Source of the DNA: Phycisphaerales bacterium
GTDB taxonomy: Bacteria > Planctomycetota > Phycisphaerae > Phycisphaerales > UBA1924
Direction of reading: 5' to 3'
Assembly (NCBI GenBank): GCA_020845755.1
Contig: JADLFE010000008.1
Span: forward strand, 1 to 64,000
Length of the DNA stretch: 64,000 nt
Shown here one piece after another: positions 17,491 through 27,135 of this stretch. A program made the translations under genes and the position numbers. The notes beneath the pieces are model-generated. The model ran no database searches, was not told the DNA's origin, and was given only the letters and a program-made list of their open reading frames with translations. The first letter of the stretch is position 1. Each line of letters opens with the position of its first letter.

Positions 17491-18993
17491 ATGATGCTCC
17501 GCAGACCATCGGCTTTCATCGTTCCGCCACTGCGCAGACTTGCCGCGGCGACTGCCGCGGGCTTGCTCATGCTGGCTCTTGCGGCCTGCGCCTCGCACGT
17601 CTGCTCCTGCCCCGATGAGGTGCGCGCCGAGCCGGCCGACGCCGTCACTCCGCCTCCCAACATCGTTCTGATCGTGACCGACGATCTCGGCTATGGCGAA
17701 CTCGGGTGCTACGGGCAGAAACTCATCCGCACCCCGCACCTTGACGCCCTCGCCGCCCAGGGCGTCCGCTTCACCAACTCTTATTCCGGCAGCGCCGTCT
17801 GCGCACCCTCGCGCTGCGTGCTGCTCACAGGCCGCCACACCGGGCACAGCGAAATCCGCGACAACAAGGAGATTCAGCCCGAGGGTCAGGAGCCGATCTC
17901 CGAGTCCGCCGTCACCATCGCGCAGACACTTAAAGCCCGCGGCTACGCCACCGCCGCCATCGGCAAGTGGGGCCTCGGCCCGCCCGGATCATCCGGCGAC
18001 CCCGCGCGCCACGGCTTCGATCTCTTCTTCGGCTACAACTGCCAACGCCACGCCCATAGCCACTATCCGACCTGGCTCTATCGCAACAACGCCCGCATCG
18101 ATCTCCCCGGCAACAAAGCCACGTACACCAGCGGCACCGAGACCTCAGGCACTTATGCGCCCGATCTCATGCGCGAGGAAGCACTCTCGTTCATCGATCA
18201 AAGCGCGAACTCGCCGTTCTTCCTTTACTTCGCCACCACCGTGCCCCATGTCGCCATGCAAGTGCCCGAGGACTCGATCGCCGAATACCGCGGCAAGATC
18301 GATGAGAAGCCTTACACCGGCAAGAGTTACCTCCCGCATCCCGAGCCTCACGCCGCCTACGCCGCCATGGTCACCCGGATGGACCGCGACGTGGGCACGC
18401 TCATCGCTCGCCTCCGCGAACGCTGCAAGGACCGCGACACCCTCGTCATCTTCACCAGCGACAACGGCCCCACCATCAACGTCGGCGGCGCCGACAGCAC
18501 CTTCTTCAATAGCACCGCAGGACTTCGTGGCCGAAAGATGGACCTCTACGAGGGCGGCATCCGCGTCCCCCTCATCGCAACTTGGATTTCTAACGGGTTA
18601 TCGGGCCACGTTCGCGGCGTGTCCACCATCCCCGTCGCTTCCTGGGACCTCTTCCCCACCATTGCCGCCCTCTGCAGCGCCACACCGCCTACCGGCCTCG
18701 ACGGCATCGACCTCTCGCCCGTCGTCCGCGCCAGCGGCGATCTCCCCAACCGCGAATATCTCTACTGGGAATACCCCGATGGCAAGGGGTGGCAGGCCGT
18801 CCGCATCGGCCACATGAAGGCAATCCGCCGAAACGCCAAGGCAAAGCCCCAGGGTCCTGTTGAGGTCTATGACCTCGCCTCCGATCCCTCGGAAACGAGG
18901 GACATTTCCGCGTCGCAGCCCGACATCGTGAAGCGCGCCCTTGAAATCTTCGGCAGCCGGACTCCCTCGCGAATTCCCGAGTGGAACTACTAG
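17491..18993 (+). CDS. Lipoprotein sulfatase (type I, formylglycine-dependent)
   Basis: A 500-residue arylsulfatase-family enzyme that hydrolyses sulfate esters, probably of algal or mucin-like polysaccharides as in other planctomycetes. The signature is Cys104 in CAPSR, the cysteine that becomes formylglycine. Metal ligands are Asp64-Asp65 in IVTDDLGYG and the later FTSDNGP; GKWGLG carries the active-site Lys. The N-terminus is a lipoprotein signal with lipobox LAAC at Cys33, followed by a Cys-containing linker. An ATG at 17449 would add 14 residues before the signal peptide; 17491 is preferred because of the TACGCT hexamer and a better signal length. Confidence 0.9.
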   Translation: MMLRRPSAFIVPPLRRLAAATAAGLLMLALAACASHVCSCPDEVRAEPADAVTPPPNIVLIVTDDLGYGELGCYGQKLIRTPHLDALAAQGVRFTNSYSGSAVCAPSRCVLLTGRHTGHSEIRDNKEIQPEGQEPISESAVTIAQTLKARGYATAAIGKWGLGPPGSSGDPARHGFDLFFGYNCQRHAHSHYPTWLYRNNARIDLPGNKATYTSGTETSGTYAPDLMREEALSFIDQSANSPFFLYFATTVPHVAMQVPEDSIAEYRGKIDEKPYTGKSYLPHPEPHAAYAAMVTRMDRDVGTLIARLRERCKDRDTLVIFTSDNGPTINVGGADSTFFNSTAGLRGRKMDLYEGGIRVPLIATWISNGLSGHVRGVSTIPVASWDLFPTIAALCSATPPTGLDGIDLSPVVRASGDLPNREYLYWEYPDGKGWQAVRIGHMKAIRRNAKAKPQGPVEVYDLASDPSETRDISASQPDIVKRALEIFGSRTPSRIPEWNY

Positions 18994-19293
18994 GCGCGTG
19001 CTCCGGTTCGCGTGAGCGACCACCGGGGGATATCCGCGTCGATCGTCGCGGGATCCTCGCTCGGCCCGTGTTCGGATCTTGGCACTTCTGCAACCCATAC
19101 CGCCCTCGACACGAATGGACAGGGCTTGGCCGACAGCCTGTGGCGGATGTCGCGCGGGTTGATATCGTGTCACCCCCGTCGCGTCGCCCACCCTCTTTCG
19201 GCTACGCTGGCGCGTCGGGCGTGGCGCGGCCAGCACATGGTGGGACACGCCCAGACAACCATCCTGTCCCTGTCCTTTGGAAGCGAGTCTTCA
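18994..19293. other. Intergenic region sulfatase-PilT
   Basis: 300 bases without a gene. An open frame extends the PilT gene upstream through it, but that stretch is low in family similarity and lacks a ribosome site. No clear promoter or terminator was found. Confidence 0.4.
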
Positions 19294-20454
19294 ATGAGCG
19301 TGGAAACGGAATCGGCACATAGCCCCGCAGAGCACACCGGGCACGTCGCACTCCCAACGAAGAAGCGCGGCGACCCCTTCGAGACCCGCTGGGGCCAGTT
19401 CCTCAAGGCCTGTATGAAACTCGACGCCTCGGACCTCATCATGAAGTCCGAGACCTGTCCGAAACTCCGCATCCGCGGCGCCCTGAAGCCCCTGGACTGC
19501 GAGCCCGTCGACACCGACGAGTTCTGGACCATCGCCCGCGCCATCCTTAGCGAAGAACAGATCGAGGACCTCCATAAATACGGCTCGGTCGACTTCGCCT
19601 ATGACTTCGAGAAGGGCGTCCGCTTCCGCGTCAACCTCTTCATGGCCAAGGGACGGCTCTCCATCGCCGCCCGTCTCATCACCAGCAAGATCCGCCGCTT
19701 CGACGAACTCTACCTCCCGCCCATCATGTCCGAGATCGCCATGCAGCCGCAGGGCATCGTGCTCCTCTGCGGCGTGACCGGCTCGGGCAAGTCAACCACC
19801 ATCGCCGCCATGCTCGATTACGTCAACGAGCGCCGGCCCGTCCACATCCTCACCATCGAAGACCCCATCGAGTACATCTTCGAGGACAAGAAAGCCACCA
19901 TCAACCAGCGCGAGATCGGCATCGACTGCCTCGACTTCAAGATCGCACTCCGCGCCCTGGTCCGCGAAAACCCCGACGTCGTCCTCGTCGGCGAAATGCG
20001 CGACAACGAAACCTTCGAGGCCGCCCTTCACGCCGCCGAAACCGGGCACTTGGTTTACGGCACCATCCATGCGTCGAGCACGACGCAGACCTTCTCTCGT
20101 ATCTACGGCCTGTTCGAGCAGGAAGAAGTCGATCAGGTCCGGCGAATCCTCGCCTACCAGATGCGCGCCTTCGTCTATCAGAAACTCCTCCCGACCCTGC
20201 GCCCGGAGATCCACCGCATCCCCGCGCTGGAAATCCTCATCAACAACACGGTCATCCGCAAGCAGATCCTCGAGGCCCGCGAGGGCGAAATCCGCGAATA
20301 CCTGAAGACCATCGAAGCCCGCCAGACCGGCATGAAGGATTTCAACGAGAGCCTGGTCGAACTCGTCGAGCAGGAGTACATCCACATGCGCGTCGCGATG
20401 GAAGCAACCCCCAACGCCGACGAACTGCAGATGCGTCTCAAGAAGCTCGCGTGA
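19294..20454 (+). CDS. PilT/PilU-type twitching motility ATPase
   Basis: A 386-residue hexameric ATPase of the type IV pilus retraction family. Visible motifs are Walker A GVTGSGKST (160-168), the Asp box in LTIEDPIEYIF, Walker B DVVLVGEMRD and the His box HLVYGTIHASST. All catalytic elements are intact, in contrast to the GspE-like protein encoded downstream. ATG 19294 is chosen because the PilT homology begins soon after (FLKACMKLDASDLI) and TGGAAGCGAG lies upstream. With the pilin-like gene it indicates a retractable pilus or related machine. Whether it is PilT or PilU cannot be decided from one sequence. Confidence 0.9.
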   Translation: MSVETESAHSPAEHTGHVALPTKKRGDPFETRWGQFLKACMKLDASDLIMKSETCPKLRIRGALKPLDCEPVDTDEFWTIARAILSEEQIEDLHKYGSVDFAYDFEKGVRFRVNLFMAKGRLSIAARLITSKIRRFDELYLPPIMSEIAMQPQGIVLLCGVTGSGKSTTIAAMLDYVNERRPVHILTIEDPIEYIFEDKKATINQREIGIDCLDFKIALRALVRENPDVVLVGEMRDNETFEAALHAAETGHLVYGTIHASSTTQTFSRIYGLFEQEEVDQVRRILAYQMRAFVYQKLLPTLRPEIHRIPALEILINNTVIRKQILEAREGEIREYLKTIEARQTGMKDFNESLVELVEQEYIHMRVAMEATPNADELQMRLKKLA

Positions 20455-20493
20455 GCGCCGCGGCCGCCCTTGCCGCCAACTCGTGCCCGACTC

Positions 20494-20519
20494 GACCCGC
20501 GTCCAACGCGGGTCTTTTT
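20494..20519 (+). terminator. Intrinsic terminator after PilT gene
   Basis: GACCCGCGT (20494-20502) pairs with ACGCGGGTC (20506-20514) around a 3-base loop, followed by TTTTT. It is 40 bases after the stop codon and is the clearest intrinsic terminator in this half of the window. Confidence 0.85.
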
Positions 20520-20566
20520 CTTTCCCGACGCTCCTTATGGCGCCGCTCCCTTTCGCGGATGGAGGA

Positions 20567-21106
20567 TCACGGCCCCTCACCGCTCCGAAGGAACTGCTTC
20601 CAGTATCCGTCAAGCGCCTTCCGCCAGCATCCAACGCTTATCTCGTTCTCCCGCCAATCGTGCGCGTGAATGAGATACACGATTGCGCGACCAACCGCTC
20701 GACATTGACTAGCCGTAAACAACCCGACATGCATCGAACCATCGCGGCTTGGCGGACCAAGCCCCTGGGGCATCGTCAGCCGAGTGGCGAGGTCGTTCAA
20801 TTGATCCGGGGCGCTGCGAATATCGCGAATCAAACCCGGCGGCAAGTAGTACCGAAACCCGATCGCGTCCAAGAAGCTGTAACCGCCGCAGCCGGGCTCC
20901 GGGTTCCACGACGGGTCTTCTACAAGCTGCTCCCATGACGTATCGAGGTCCAGCTCGCACGCCGCGGCGCATTCATCCGCCGTTCCATAATCGTCGATCA
21001 CCACCGACTCGCTCCACGACACGCCGCCCGCGCGCGTCACGCCGCGGAACGCCTTAAAGACCCGTGCCTCCGCCGCCCGCCGCTCTCGCTTCAAGGAGTC
21101 CGGCAT
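20567..21106 (-). CDS. DUF6714-like protein
   Basis: A 179-residue cytoplasmic protein, acidic and rich in Trp/Tyr. The segments GGVSWSESVVIDDYG, SFLDAIGFRYYLPPGL and the C-terminal CWRKALDGYWKQFL resemble proteins I associate with DUF6714; that name is from memory. No catalytic function is known to me. Cysteines are present but do not form a metal motif. The ATG at 21106 is the first plausible start; the frame stays open upstream, but the extension is arginine-rich and overlaps the leader of the divergent GspE-like gene. Confidence 0.65.
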   Translation of the reverse strand: MPDSLKRERRAAEARVFKAFRGVTRAGGVSWSESVVIDDYGTADECAAACELDLDTSWEQLVEDPSWNPEPGCGGYSFLDAIGFRYYLPPGLIRDIRSAPDQLNDLATRLTMPQGLGPPSRDGSMHVGLFTASQCRAVGRAIVYLIHAHDWRENEISVGCWRKALDGYWKQFLRSGEGP

Positions 21107-21398
21107 TTCGTCATTGGGTGATTGCACGGTGTCCCTCGCTTCCTTCCGAAGGGCGGCAATTCCGCCCACGAATCCATCCTTCGCATCCCGTCCAAGCCGC
21201 GCCACCCCGATTCTCGGTTTGTGTCCGGGTCGCGCCTCTTCGCCAAGCCCGGAATTGCGGCAGCCGTCGTCCCTTCCCCGCCGTACAGAACTCACCCGCC
21301 GCCGCGCACGCGGACGGGTTGTGCTAGCATCCTCTCCTTCCCGGTCGGGGCGGCCTCGCCCGGGCGCTCGAACTCGGTCATCCACGGGGTAACGACTC

Positions 21399-23144
21399 GT
21401 GCCAGAACTGCAAGATACGGTGTTGGGATTTCCGTCGCTACTGGCCGCCGGGGCGTTCCTCGTCAGCATCTGGAAGCCGCTGGTCCTGATCATCCCGTTC
21501 GTCGGATGGGCCGCGGTGGTATCCAAGGTGTTGGACAAGCACGCGGCGCGCTTCTTCCTCCCGCGTGAGATGTGGAACATCGGGCACCTGTCCGCAGGTC
21601 TGATCGCGCTCCTGCTGGCGGTGCTGATGCCGGTGGAGGGCACGCTGGGCTTCTGGGCCGGGTTCGGCGCCGCGCTCTTTGTCCTCCTGGGCGACATCGT
21701 CCTGTTCGCGCAGATCACCAACAAGGACGAGCGCGTCCCCGAGCAGTTCCATCTCACGCTCGATTTCTCCAAGTGGACCGAGGCCCGCAAGGCCAAGTCC
21801 GACGCCAAGAAGGCCGGCAAGGCCGAACTGGTCATCCGCGCCGTCGACAAGTCCGCCCTCGCGGTCCCCGCGACCGATGCGCCGGACTTCCAGGTCCGCC
21901 TCGCCGCCGAATCGCTCTTCATGCGGGCCGTCGACGCACGCGCCTCCCAGGTCGAACTCGCCCCCGCCGGCAAGGAGAACCTCTACGGCGCGGTGCTCAT
22001 GATCGACGGCGTTCGCACCGCCGGCGCCACCATGCCCGCCTCCGACGCGGTGAAATTGATCGATCTGTGGAAGGCAGGCGCGAAACTCGATATCAACGAG
22101 CGTCGCAAGCCGCTCCAGGGCGAGGTGAACATTGAGCGCGGGGACCGCAAGTACAAGGCCCGCGTTTCCTCCGTCGGTGTGCAGGGCGGGATGCGTCTCA
22201 CGCTCCTCTTCAGCCCCGACCAGGCCGTCCGTCGCAAGCCCGATCAACTCGGCCTGCTCGAAGCCCAGATGAACGAACTCCGCGAGATCGTCGCCGATCC
22301 TAAGGGCACCGTCATCCTCGCCGGCATGCCCGACGGCGGGCGCACCACCACGATGTACTCGGTGCTCAAACTTCACGACGCCTACACGACCAACGTGCAG
22401 ACGATCGAACTCGACGTGCAGGACGCCCTGGAGGGCATCCGCCAGAACACATGGGACCCCATGGCGGAGGGGCCGGACTACTCCACCCTGACGCGCTCGA
22501 TCCTGCGGCGCGACCCCGACGTCGTCGCGCTGGCGGAAGTCCCGGACGCGAACACCGCCAAGGAAATCTGCAAGTCGGATCAGGAGCGCACGCGCGTCTA
22601 CGCCTCGCTGAAGGCGCCCAGCGCCCTGGCCGCCGTCCAGACCTGGATGAAACTCGTGGGCGACGCCGATCTGGGCGCCAAGGCCACCCACGGCGTGGTC
22701 GCCGGCCGCCTCGTCCGCAAACTCTGCTCCAACTGCCGCGTGCAGTACCAGCCCGCGCCGGACATGCTCAAGAAACTCGGGCTCCCCGCCGACAAGGTCA
22801 AGGTCCTCTACAAGAAGGGCGGCCAGGTCATCCTCAAGAAGGACCCCGAGACCTGCCCCGCCTGCCAGGGCACCGGCTACGCCGGACAGGAAGGCATCTT
22901 CGAGGTCTACAAGATCGGTCCGGCCGAGCAGGAACTGCTCAAGGCCGGCGATTGGAACACCCTCCGCACCGAATTCCGCAAGCGCCAACTCCCATCGATG
23001 CAGCAGGCCGCCCTCCGCAAGGCCGTCGACGGCACGACCAGCATCGAAGAGATCACGCGCGTCATGGCCGAACCCCAGAGCCCGGGGCCTGGGACGCAGC
23101 CCCCGTCGTCTCCGAAGTCGCCCGCACCCGCACCCAAGCCGTAA
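21399..23144 (+). CDS. Membrane-anchored GspE/PilB-like protein with degenerate ATPase motifs
   Basis: A 581-residue member of the type II secretion/type IV pilus ATPase superfamily with unusual features. The N-terminus has hydrophobic segments at about 17-43, 63-78 and 83-104, whereas normal GspE is soluble. The core aligns with GspE, but Walker A reads GMPDGGRTT (309-317) with Arg315 for Lys, Walker B reads DVVALAEVPDANTA instead of a G-E-I-R-D form, and the His box reads RVYASLKAPS. The four zinc-binding Cys (443, 446, 486, 489) and GYAGQEGIFEVY are kept, and a Pro-rich tail ends the protein. It is probably a structural, non-hydrolysing paralog. Start is GTG 21399 after GGGG. The next gene begins 60 bases on. 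Confidence 0.8.
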   Translation: MPELQDTVLGFPSLLAAGAFLVSIWKPLVLIIPFVGWAAVVSKVLDKHAARFFLPREMWNIGHLSAGLIALLLAVLMPVEGTLGFWAGFGAALFVLLGDIVLFAQITNKDERVPEQFHLTLDFSKWTEARKAKSDAKKAGKAELVIRAVDKSALAVPATDAPDFQVRLAAESLFMRAVDARASQVELAPAGKENLYGAVLMIDGVRTAGATMPASDAVKLIDLWKAGAKLDINERRKPLQGEVNIERGDRKYKARVSSVGVQGGMRLTLLFSPDQAVRRKPDQLGLLEAQMNELREIVADPKGTVILAGMPDGGRTTTMYSVLKLHDAYTTNVQTIELDVQDALEGIRQNTWDPMAEGPDYSTLTRSILRRDPDVVALAEVPDANTAKEICKSDQERTRVYASLKAPSALAAVQTWMKLVGDADLGAKATHGVVAGRLVRKLCSNCRVQYQPAPDMLKKLGLPADKVKVLYKKGGQVILKKDPETCPACQGTGYAGQEGIFEVYKIGPAEQELLKAGDWNTLRTEFRKRQLPSMQQAALRKAVDGTTSIEEITRVMAEPQSPGPGTQPPSSPKSPAPAPKP

Positions 23145-23204
23145 CCCACAGACACGCCCGCGGGCCCTGGCCGCGATCGAACGAGTTCCGTTGGAGACCC
23201 GTCC

Positions 23205-24968
23205 ATGCCCACGATGAATCTGATCGCGATCGCGATTGTCGCGCTGCTCGGCTATATCTGGCTGACGCGCGGCTTCTTTTCGGCGCTCCTCAACCTGATG
23301 TGCGTCATCGCCGCCGGTGCCATCGCCTTCGCCGTCTGGGAGCCCCTCTCCCTCTTCTTCCTCGACAAGGCCGGAAGCAGCGGCATCGGCGCGACGCTCG
23401 GCGACGCCGCCTGGTCCCTCGGCCTGGGCCTCCCCTTCCTCGCCTCGCTGGCGCTCCTCCGCGCCGCCACCGACGCCGCCCTGCCAGGCAACGCCCAGTG
23501 CGGCACGACCGCGGATTACGTCGGCGGCGGGGTGTGCGGCGTGCTATCGGGCGTGATCGTCGCGGGCGTGTGCGTCATGAGCCTCTCGTTCCTCCGCGTC
23601 GAGCCCGGCTTCTGGGGCTACAAGGGCATGGACTACGCCATCAACGGGAGCATCAAGAAGAACGAATCCCTCTGGGTCCCCGTCGACAAGATCACGGCCG
23701 GACTCTACACCTTTGTCTCCAAGCGTTCCTTCGCCAGCGATGAAACCCTCGCCAAGTGGTACCCCGCTGTCCACGAGGCCGGGCACGAGATGCGTCTTAA
23801 CTTCGGCGACGGCAAGTCGCGAAACACCACCAAGCCCGACGACTTCCGCATCATCGGACACTACACCGTCGGCGGCGACGCCGGCGCCCAGCCCTCCTCG
23901 CTCTTGACGGACATGTGGGACACGGGCGCACAGAACGTGAGCGACCGCGAGGACAAGGCGATCTCGGGTCCCACGCGACTGGAAGGGTTCGTCATCGACT
24001 TCGCTTCGGGCGCCAAGGAAAAGACCGGCCAGGTCGTCATCGGGGCCGGACAGATCCGGCTTCTGTGCGAGAACGACGCTGGCGAGGCGTATCTGGCCCA
24101 TCCCTTCGCCATCGTCACTCAGGCCGAATCTTCAAAGACCAACTTCGCTCGCTTCCGCTACAACGCTCGCGACGTCCACATGGCCAGTGTCGGCGCCGCC
24201 TCCAAGACTGTCATGGCCTTCGAGTTCCTGGTCCCCAAGGACTACAAGCCCGTCGGCTTCTTCCTCAAGAACATCCGCAACGACGTGTCGACGATGAAGC
24301 CCACGCCCTACGCATCCGTCGCCGAGCGCGACGCCGCCGTCATCTCCGGGCAATTGGTCCAGATGCAGGTCGATGCCCCGGAAACCGCCACCCCGACCAA
24401 TACCAACACCAACCGCCAGAACCAGGACAAGAACGAGGGCGTCCGCGTCGCCAATACGCTCGGCTTTGTAATCCAGGACGGCAACCAGGGCGCCCTCGAA
24501 GTCGAGGGCGGACGCATCAAAGAAGGTACTCAGACATTCAAGCCCGAGGAACTCGACGCCTGGAAGCGCATCGATCGCAACCTCCGCATCGATCGCCTCT
24601 TCAACACAGACGACGTGGTCATCGTTCAGGTCGATGTCTCACGCGACACTCCCAACAGTTGGCTGGGCGGCGCTGCCCGCGCCGTCGAGATGGTCCTCCC
24701 CCCGCAGATCATGGACACCGGCGGGCAGGTCTACGACGCCGTCGGCTATGTCTACCAGGACTCTACGCTCACAGAGGTCCGCTACACCCCGGGTCAGCCT
24801 ATCCGCGGGCTTTCCGAAATCCGCAGCATCACCGCGAGCCGAAACGACCAGAAACTCACGCTGATCTTCCGCGTCAGCCGCGGCGTCACCCTGACGGACT
24901 TCCGCGTCGGGAGCAAGGTTCTGACGGTCTTTGATCCCAAGATCGAAGTGATCGAAGCCCAACGCTGA
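23205..24968 (+). CDS. CvpA-like membrane protein with large extracytoplasmic domain
   Basis: A 587-residue protein. The first 140 residues contain four hydrophobic helices (around 5-22, 27-46, 70-90 and 112-133) with Gly-rich turns, as in CvpA-family proteins, which act in envelope homeostasis and secretion of small proteins. The rest is a long soluble region with beta-rich segments (about 200-345 and 440-587) joined by an Asn/Thr/Gln-rich linker near 393-410; I recognise no known domain there. ATG 23205 has TTGGAG about 8 bases upstream. It lies 60 bases after the degenerate GspE-like gene, and both end at a terminator, so they are probably a two-gene operon. Confidence 0.7.
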   Translation: MPTMNLIAIAIVALLGYIWLTRGFFSALLNLMCVIAAGAIAFAVWEPLSLFFLDKAGSSGIGATLGDAAWSLGLGLPFLASLALLRAATDAALPGNAQCGTTADYVGGGVCGVLSGVIVAGVCVMSLSFLRVEPGFWGYKGMDYAINGSIKKNESLWVPVDKITAGLYTFVSKRSFASDETLAKWYPAVHEAGHEMRLNFGDGKSRNTTKPDDFRIIGHYTVGGDAGAQPSSLLTDMWDTGAQNVSDREDKAISGPTRLEGFVIDFASGAKEKTGQVVIGAGQIRLLCENDAGEAYLAHPFAIVTQAESSKTNFARFRYNARDVHMASVGAASKTVMAFEFLVPKDYKPVGFFLKNIRNDVSTMKPTPYASVAERDAAVISGQLVQMQVDAPETATPTNTNTNRQNQDKNEGVRVANTLGFVIQDGNQGALEVEGGRIKEGTQTFKPEELDAWKRIDRNLRIDRLFNTDDVVIVQVDVSRDTPNSWLGGAARAVEMVLPPQIMDTGGQVYDAVGYVYQDSTLTEVRYTPGQPIRGLSEIRSITASRNDQKLTLIFRVSRGVTLTDFRVGSKVLTVFDPKIEVIEAQR

Positions 24969-24988
24969 CCCACCCCAGGCCGCCGCTC

Positions 24989-25013
24989 AACGGGCCCCGT
25001 GCGGGCCCGTTTT
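24989..25013. terminator. Bidirectional terminator between convergent genes
   Basis: AACGGGCCC (24989-24997) and GGGCCCGTT (25003-25011) form a 9-bp stem with a CGTGC loop, followed by TTC on the plus strand. It separates the CvpA-like gene (+) from the phosphatase gene (-). Confidence 0.7.
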
Positions 25014-25059
25014 CATTCCGGCGCTCATGGGACCTCGCGGCGCCGGGCGCGTCGTGGAT

Positions 25060-26373
25060 TCAGGACCCAAGGTCCTTCCGACGCAGCGCCACCAGCGTCT
25101 GGTCATCGTCGCGCGTCCGCGCCCGGGTGAACTCGAACAGCGCCCGGTGTACCGACTCCACCACGCAGTCCGGCATCCCAGAGCACTTCTCCAGCGCCAT
25201 GTCCAGGCCTTCCACGCCGAACATGGTCGTGCGCGACGGATCAAACGCCTCACTGATCCCGTCGGTGTAGAGCACCATCGTGTCCCGCGCACCCAGCGTC
25301 ACCAGGCCGTCCTCACGCCCCACACTCGCCTCAACGCCGAGCGGAAAACTCGCCGCGCCGTCGAGTTCATGCACGCTCCCGTCGCGTCCGCGCTTGATCC
25401 GCGGCGGCGGGTGCCCCGCGTTCGAATACCGCACCTCGCCCGTGATCGGATCATAAATCCCGAGAAACGCCGTTACGAACATCCCCTCGAGTTCCGCCGC
25501 CGACAACCGATCATCCACGAACCGGAGCATCTCCGCGGGGCTCTTGATGCTCGGCGGCGTGCAGTGCAGGATCGCGCGAAACATCGCCATCACCGTCGCC
25601 GCCCCCGCGCCGTGCCCCGACGCATCCGCGATCACGAACCCGTACCTCCCATCGGGGAGCGCCTGGACGTCGTAATAGTCCCCGCCCGCGACGTCGCTCG
25701 TCAGGTAACTCGTCGCGATGTCAAGCCCAGGGACCACCGGCGTGCGCTTGGGCAACAGCGCCTGCTGCACCCGCGCCACGTCCTCGAACTGGGCCGTCAG
25801 TTGCTTGTTCAGATCGCGATACTCCTCAACGAACAAGAGATGCGAATTGGCCATCGCCATGAAGTTCGCGGTGAGCAGCCCGCTCCGCACGTTCTCGACG
25901 GCGAACCCGTCGCGCACCCGCGACAACCCGATGACCCACTCCGTCACCAGTTCGCCCGCGAACACCGGGAGCGACATCGCCGTCACACAGTTCGGCGCAA
26001 GGTCCTTGAGCACCGGATCGCGTGAGAGGTCGAGTTCAAACGCCATCCGCGGTTCGTCGCCCTCGATCAACGCCGCGATCACGCCGCCTTCGTGGATCAC
26101 CGCCTCTTCATTCCACGCCGGCCCGGGGTTCCGCGCCGGGAGCGGGTGATCGTTCTCGACATGCCCTCGCGCGACGTGATAGATGATGCGGAACCGCCCC
26201 GATCCCGACGAGTCCTGCACCACGCCCAGCAGACAATCGACCGGGCGCACCTTCCAGTAGTGGCGCATGAACGACGTGAACGCCTCCTGCGCCGTTCGTG
26301 AACTCGTGAGCCCGCGCAGGAGCGTCGTGAGCGCCACCAGCGTCTGGTCGTCGCGATACGTTTCGATCCTCAT
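25060..26373 (-). CDS. SpoIIE/RsbU-type PP2C phosphatase with GAF-like sensor
   Basis: A 437-residue cytoplasmic protein. The N-terminal 200 residues look like a GAF-type sensor domain, followed by a short coiled linker (EEYRDLNKQLTAQFEDVARV). The C-terminal SpoIIE-type phosphatase has its metal-binding acidic motifs intact: DVAGGDYYDV, VIADASGHG, and TDGISEA with a final DDQTLVAL. Such enzymes dephosphorylate anti-sigma-factor antagonists (STAS proteins) in partner-switching pathways; a STAS-like gene occurs at 40913-41278. ATG 26373 follows GGGGAA; the longer frame is low-complexity. It follows the cyclodeaminase-like gene by 46 bases. Confidence 0.88.
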   Translation of the reverse strand: MRIETYRDDQTLVALTTLLRGLTSSRTAQEAFTSFMRHYWKVRPVDCLLGVVQDSSGSGRFRIIYHVARGHVENDHPLPARNPGPAWNEEAVIHEGGVIAALIEGDEPRMAFELDLSRDPVLKDLAPNCVTAMSLPVFAGELVTEWVIGLSRVRDGFAVENVRSGLLTANFMAMANSHLLFVEEYRDLNKQLTAQFEDVARVQQALLPKRTPVVPGLDIATSYLTSDVAGGDYYDVQALPDGRYGFVIADASGHGAGAATVMAMFRAILHCTPPSIKSPAEMLRFVDDRLSAAELEGMFVTAFLGIYDPITGEVRYSNAGHPPPRIKRGRDGSVHELDGAASFPLGVEASVGREDGLVTLGARDTMVLYTDGISEAFDPSRTTMFGVEGLDMALEKCSGMPDCVVESVHRALFEFTRARTRDDDQTLVALRRKDLGS

Positions 26374-26419
26374 TCGCTGATTCCCCGCCGGCGTGCCGCT
26401 CGCCCGCCCACGAACGTCG

Positions 26420-27028
26420 TTACGCCCGACACGCCGCCTCAACTCTTGCCCGCCTGACCCGGCAATCCTCCGCGCACGCCCTCGCCTGCGTGAGCACCTT
26501 GGCGCCCTCGTCGCCCGCCAGCGACGGGACATTGATCTCGACATTCCAGAGCGAGGATTCCGCCGCCGCGCACGCCAGCACAGCCGCGATGCCGAGATCG
26601 CTCCGCAACTGGCGGTTCGTTGTCGTGCTCAACTGCTCCATCAGCCGGAGCACATCGGCGCACGCGCCCATGGTCGCCAGCGGGATCTGCGCCGCCGCCC
26701 TGAGCGCGCCCGGGAGTTCCCGCGTGCGGCGCTCGTCTCCCTCAGGGAGTTTCATCAACTCGTTCACAACGCCATACGCCTGCGCATCCTCGTCGCCGAG
26801 TTCGACCAGCAGCGCCCGTGCGTTGGCGAGGTACTTGCTCGCCGCCTGGTTCGCCGTTTCGTGCGCCGCCAGGTTCTTCTTGCCCACCGAATACGACACG
26901 ACCATGCCCGCCAGCGCCGCTCCCAACGCCCCCACCGCGGACGCCACCGCCCCACCGCCCGGCGTGGGGCTCTTGGCAGCCGTGCTTTCCAGCAATTCCC
27001 CGAACGTGAACGAGGCCAGAGGTTGCAC
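26420..27028 (-). CDS. Cyclodeaminase/cyclohydrolase-family protein
   Basis: A 202-residue helical protein of the formimidoyltetrahydrofolate cyclodeaminase (FTCD C-terminal) family. The diagnostic N-terminal motif SPTPGGGAVASAVGALGAAL is present, with later conserved LPEGDERR and ATMGACADVLRL. Family members release ammonia from 5-formimino-tetrahydrofolate or act as methenyl-THF cyclohydrolases in one-carbon metabolism; which applies here is open. Start is GTG 27028, with AGGAG 7 bases upstream. It is probably co-transcribed with the phosphatase gene downstream, although no functional link is obvious. Confidence 0.85.
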   Translation of the reverse strand: MQPLASFTFGELLESTAAKSPTPGGGAVASAVGALGAALAGMVVSYSVGKKNLAAHETANQAASKYLANARALLVELGDEDAQAYGVVNELMKLPEGDERRTRELPGALRAAAQIPLATMGACADVLRLMEQLSTTTNRQLRSDLGIAAVLACAAAESSLWNVEINVPSLAGDEGAKVLTQARACAEDCRVRRARVEAACRA

Positions 27029-27135
27029 GATGAAACTCCTGTCTACTCAAGGGACCCGGCCAAGTCGGCCGCCTCACGCCGCGAGGCGACCAACGATATC
27101 GTGGATCGTCCCCCCACGATTCTCGAGGTATATTC

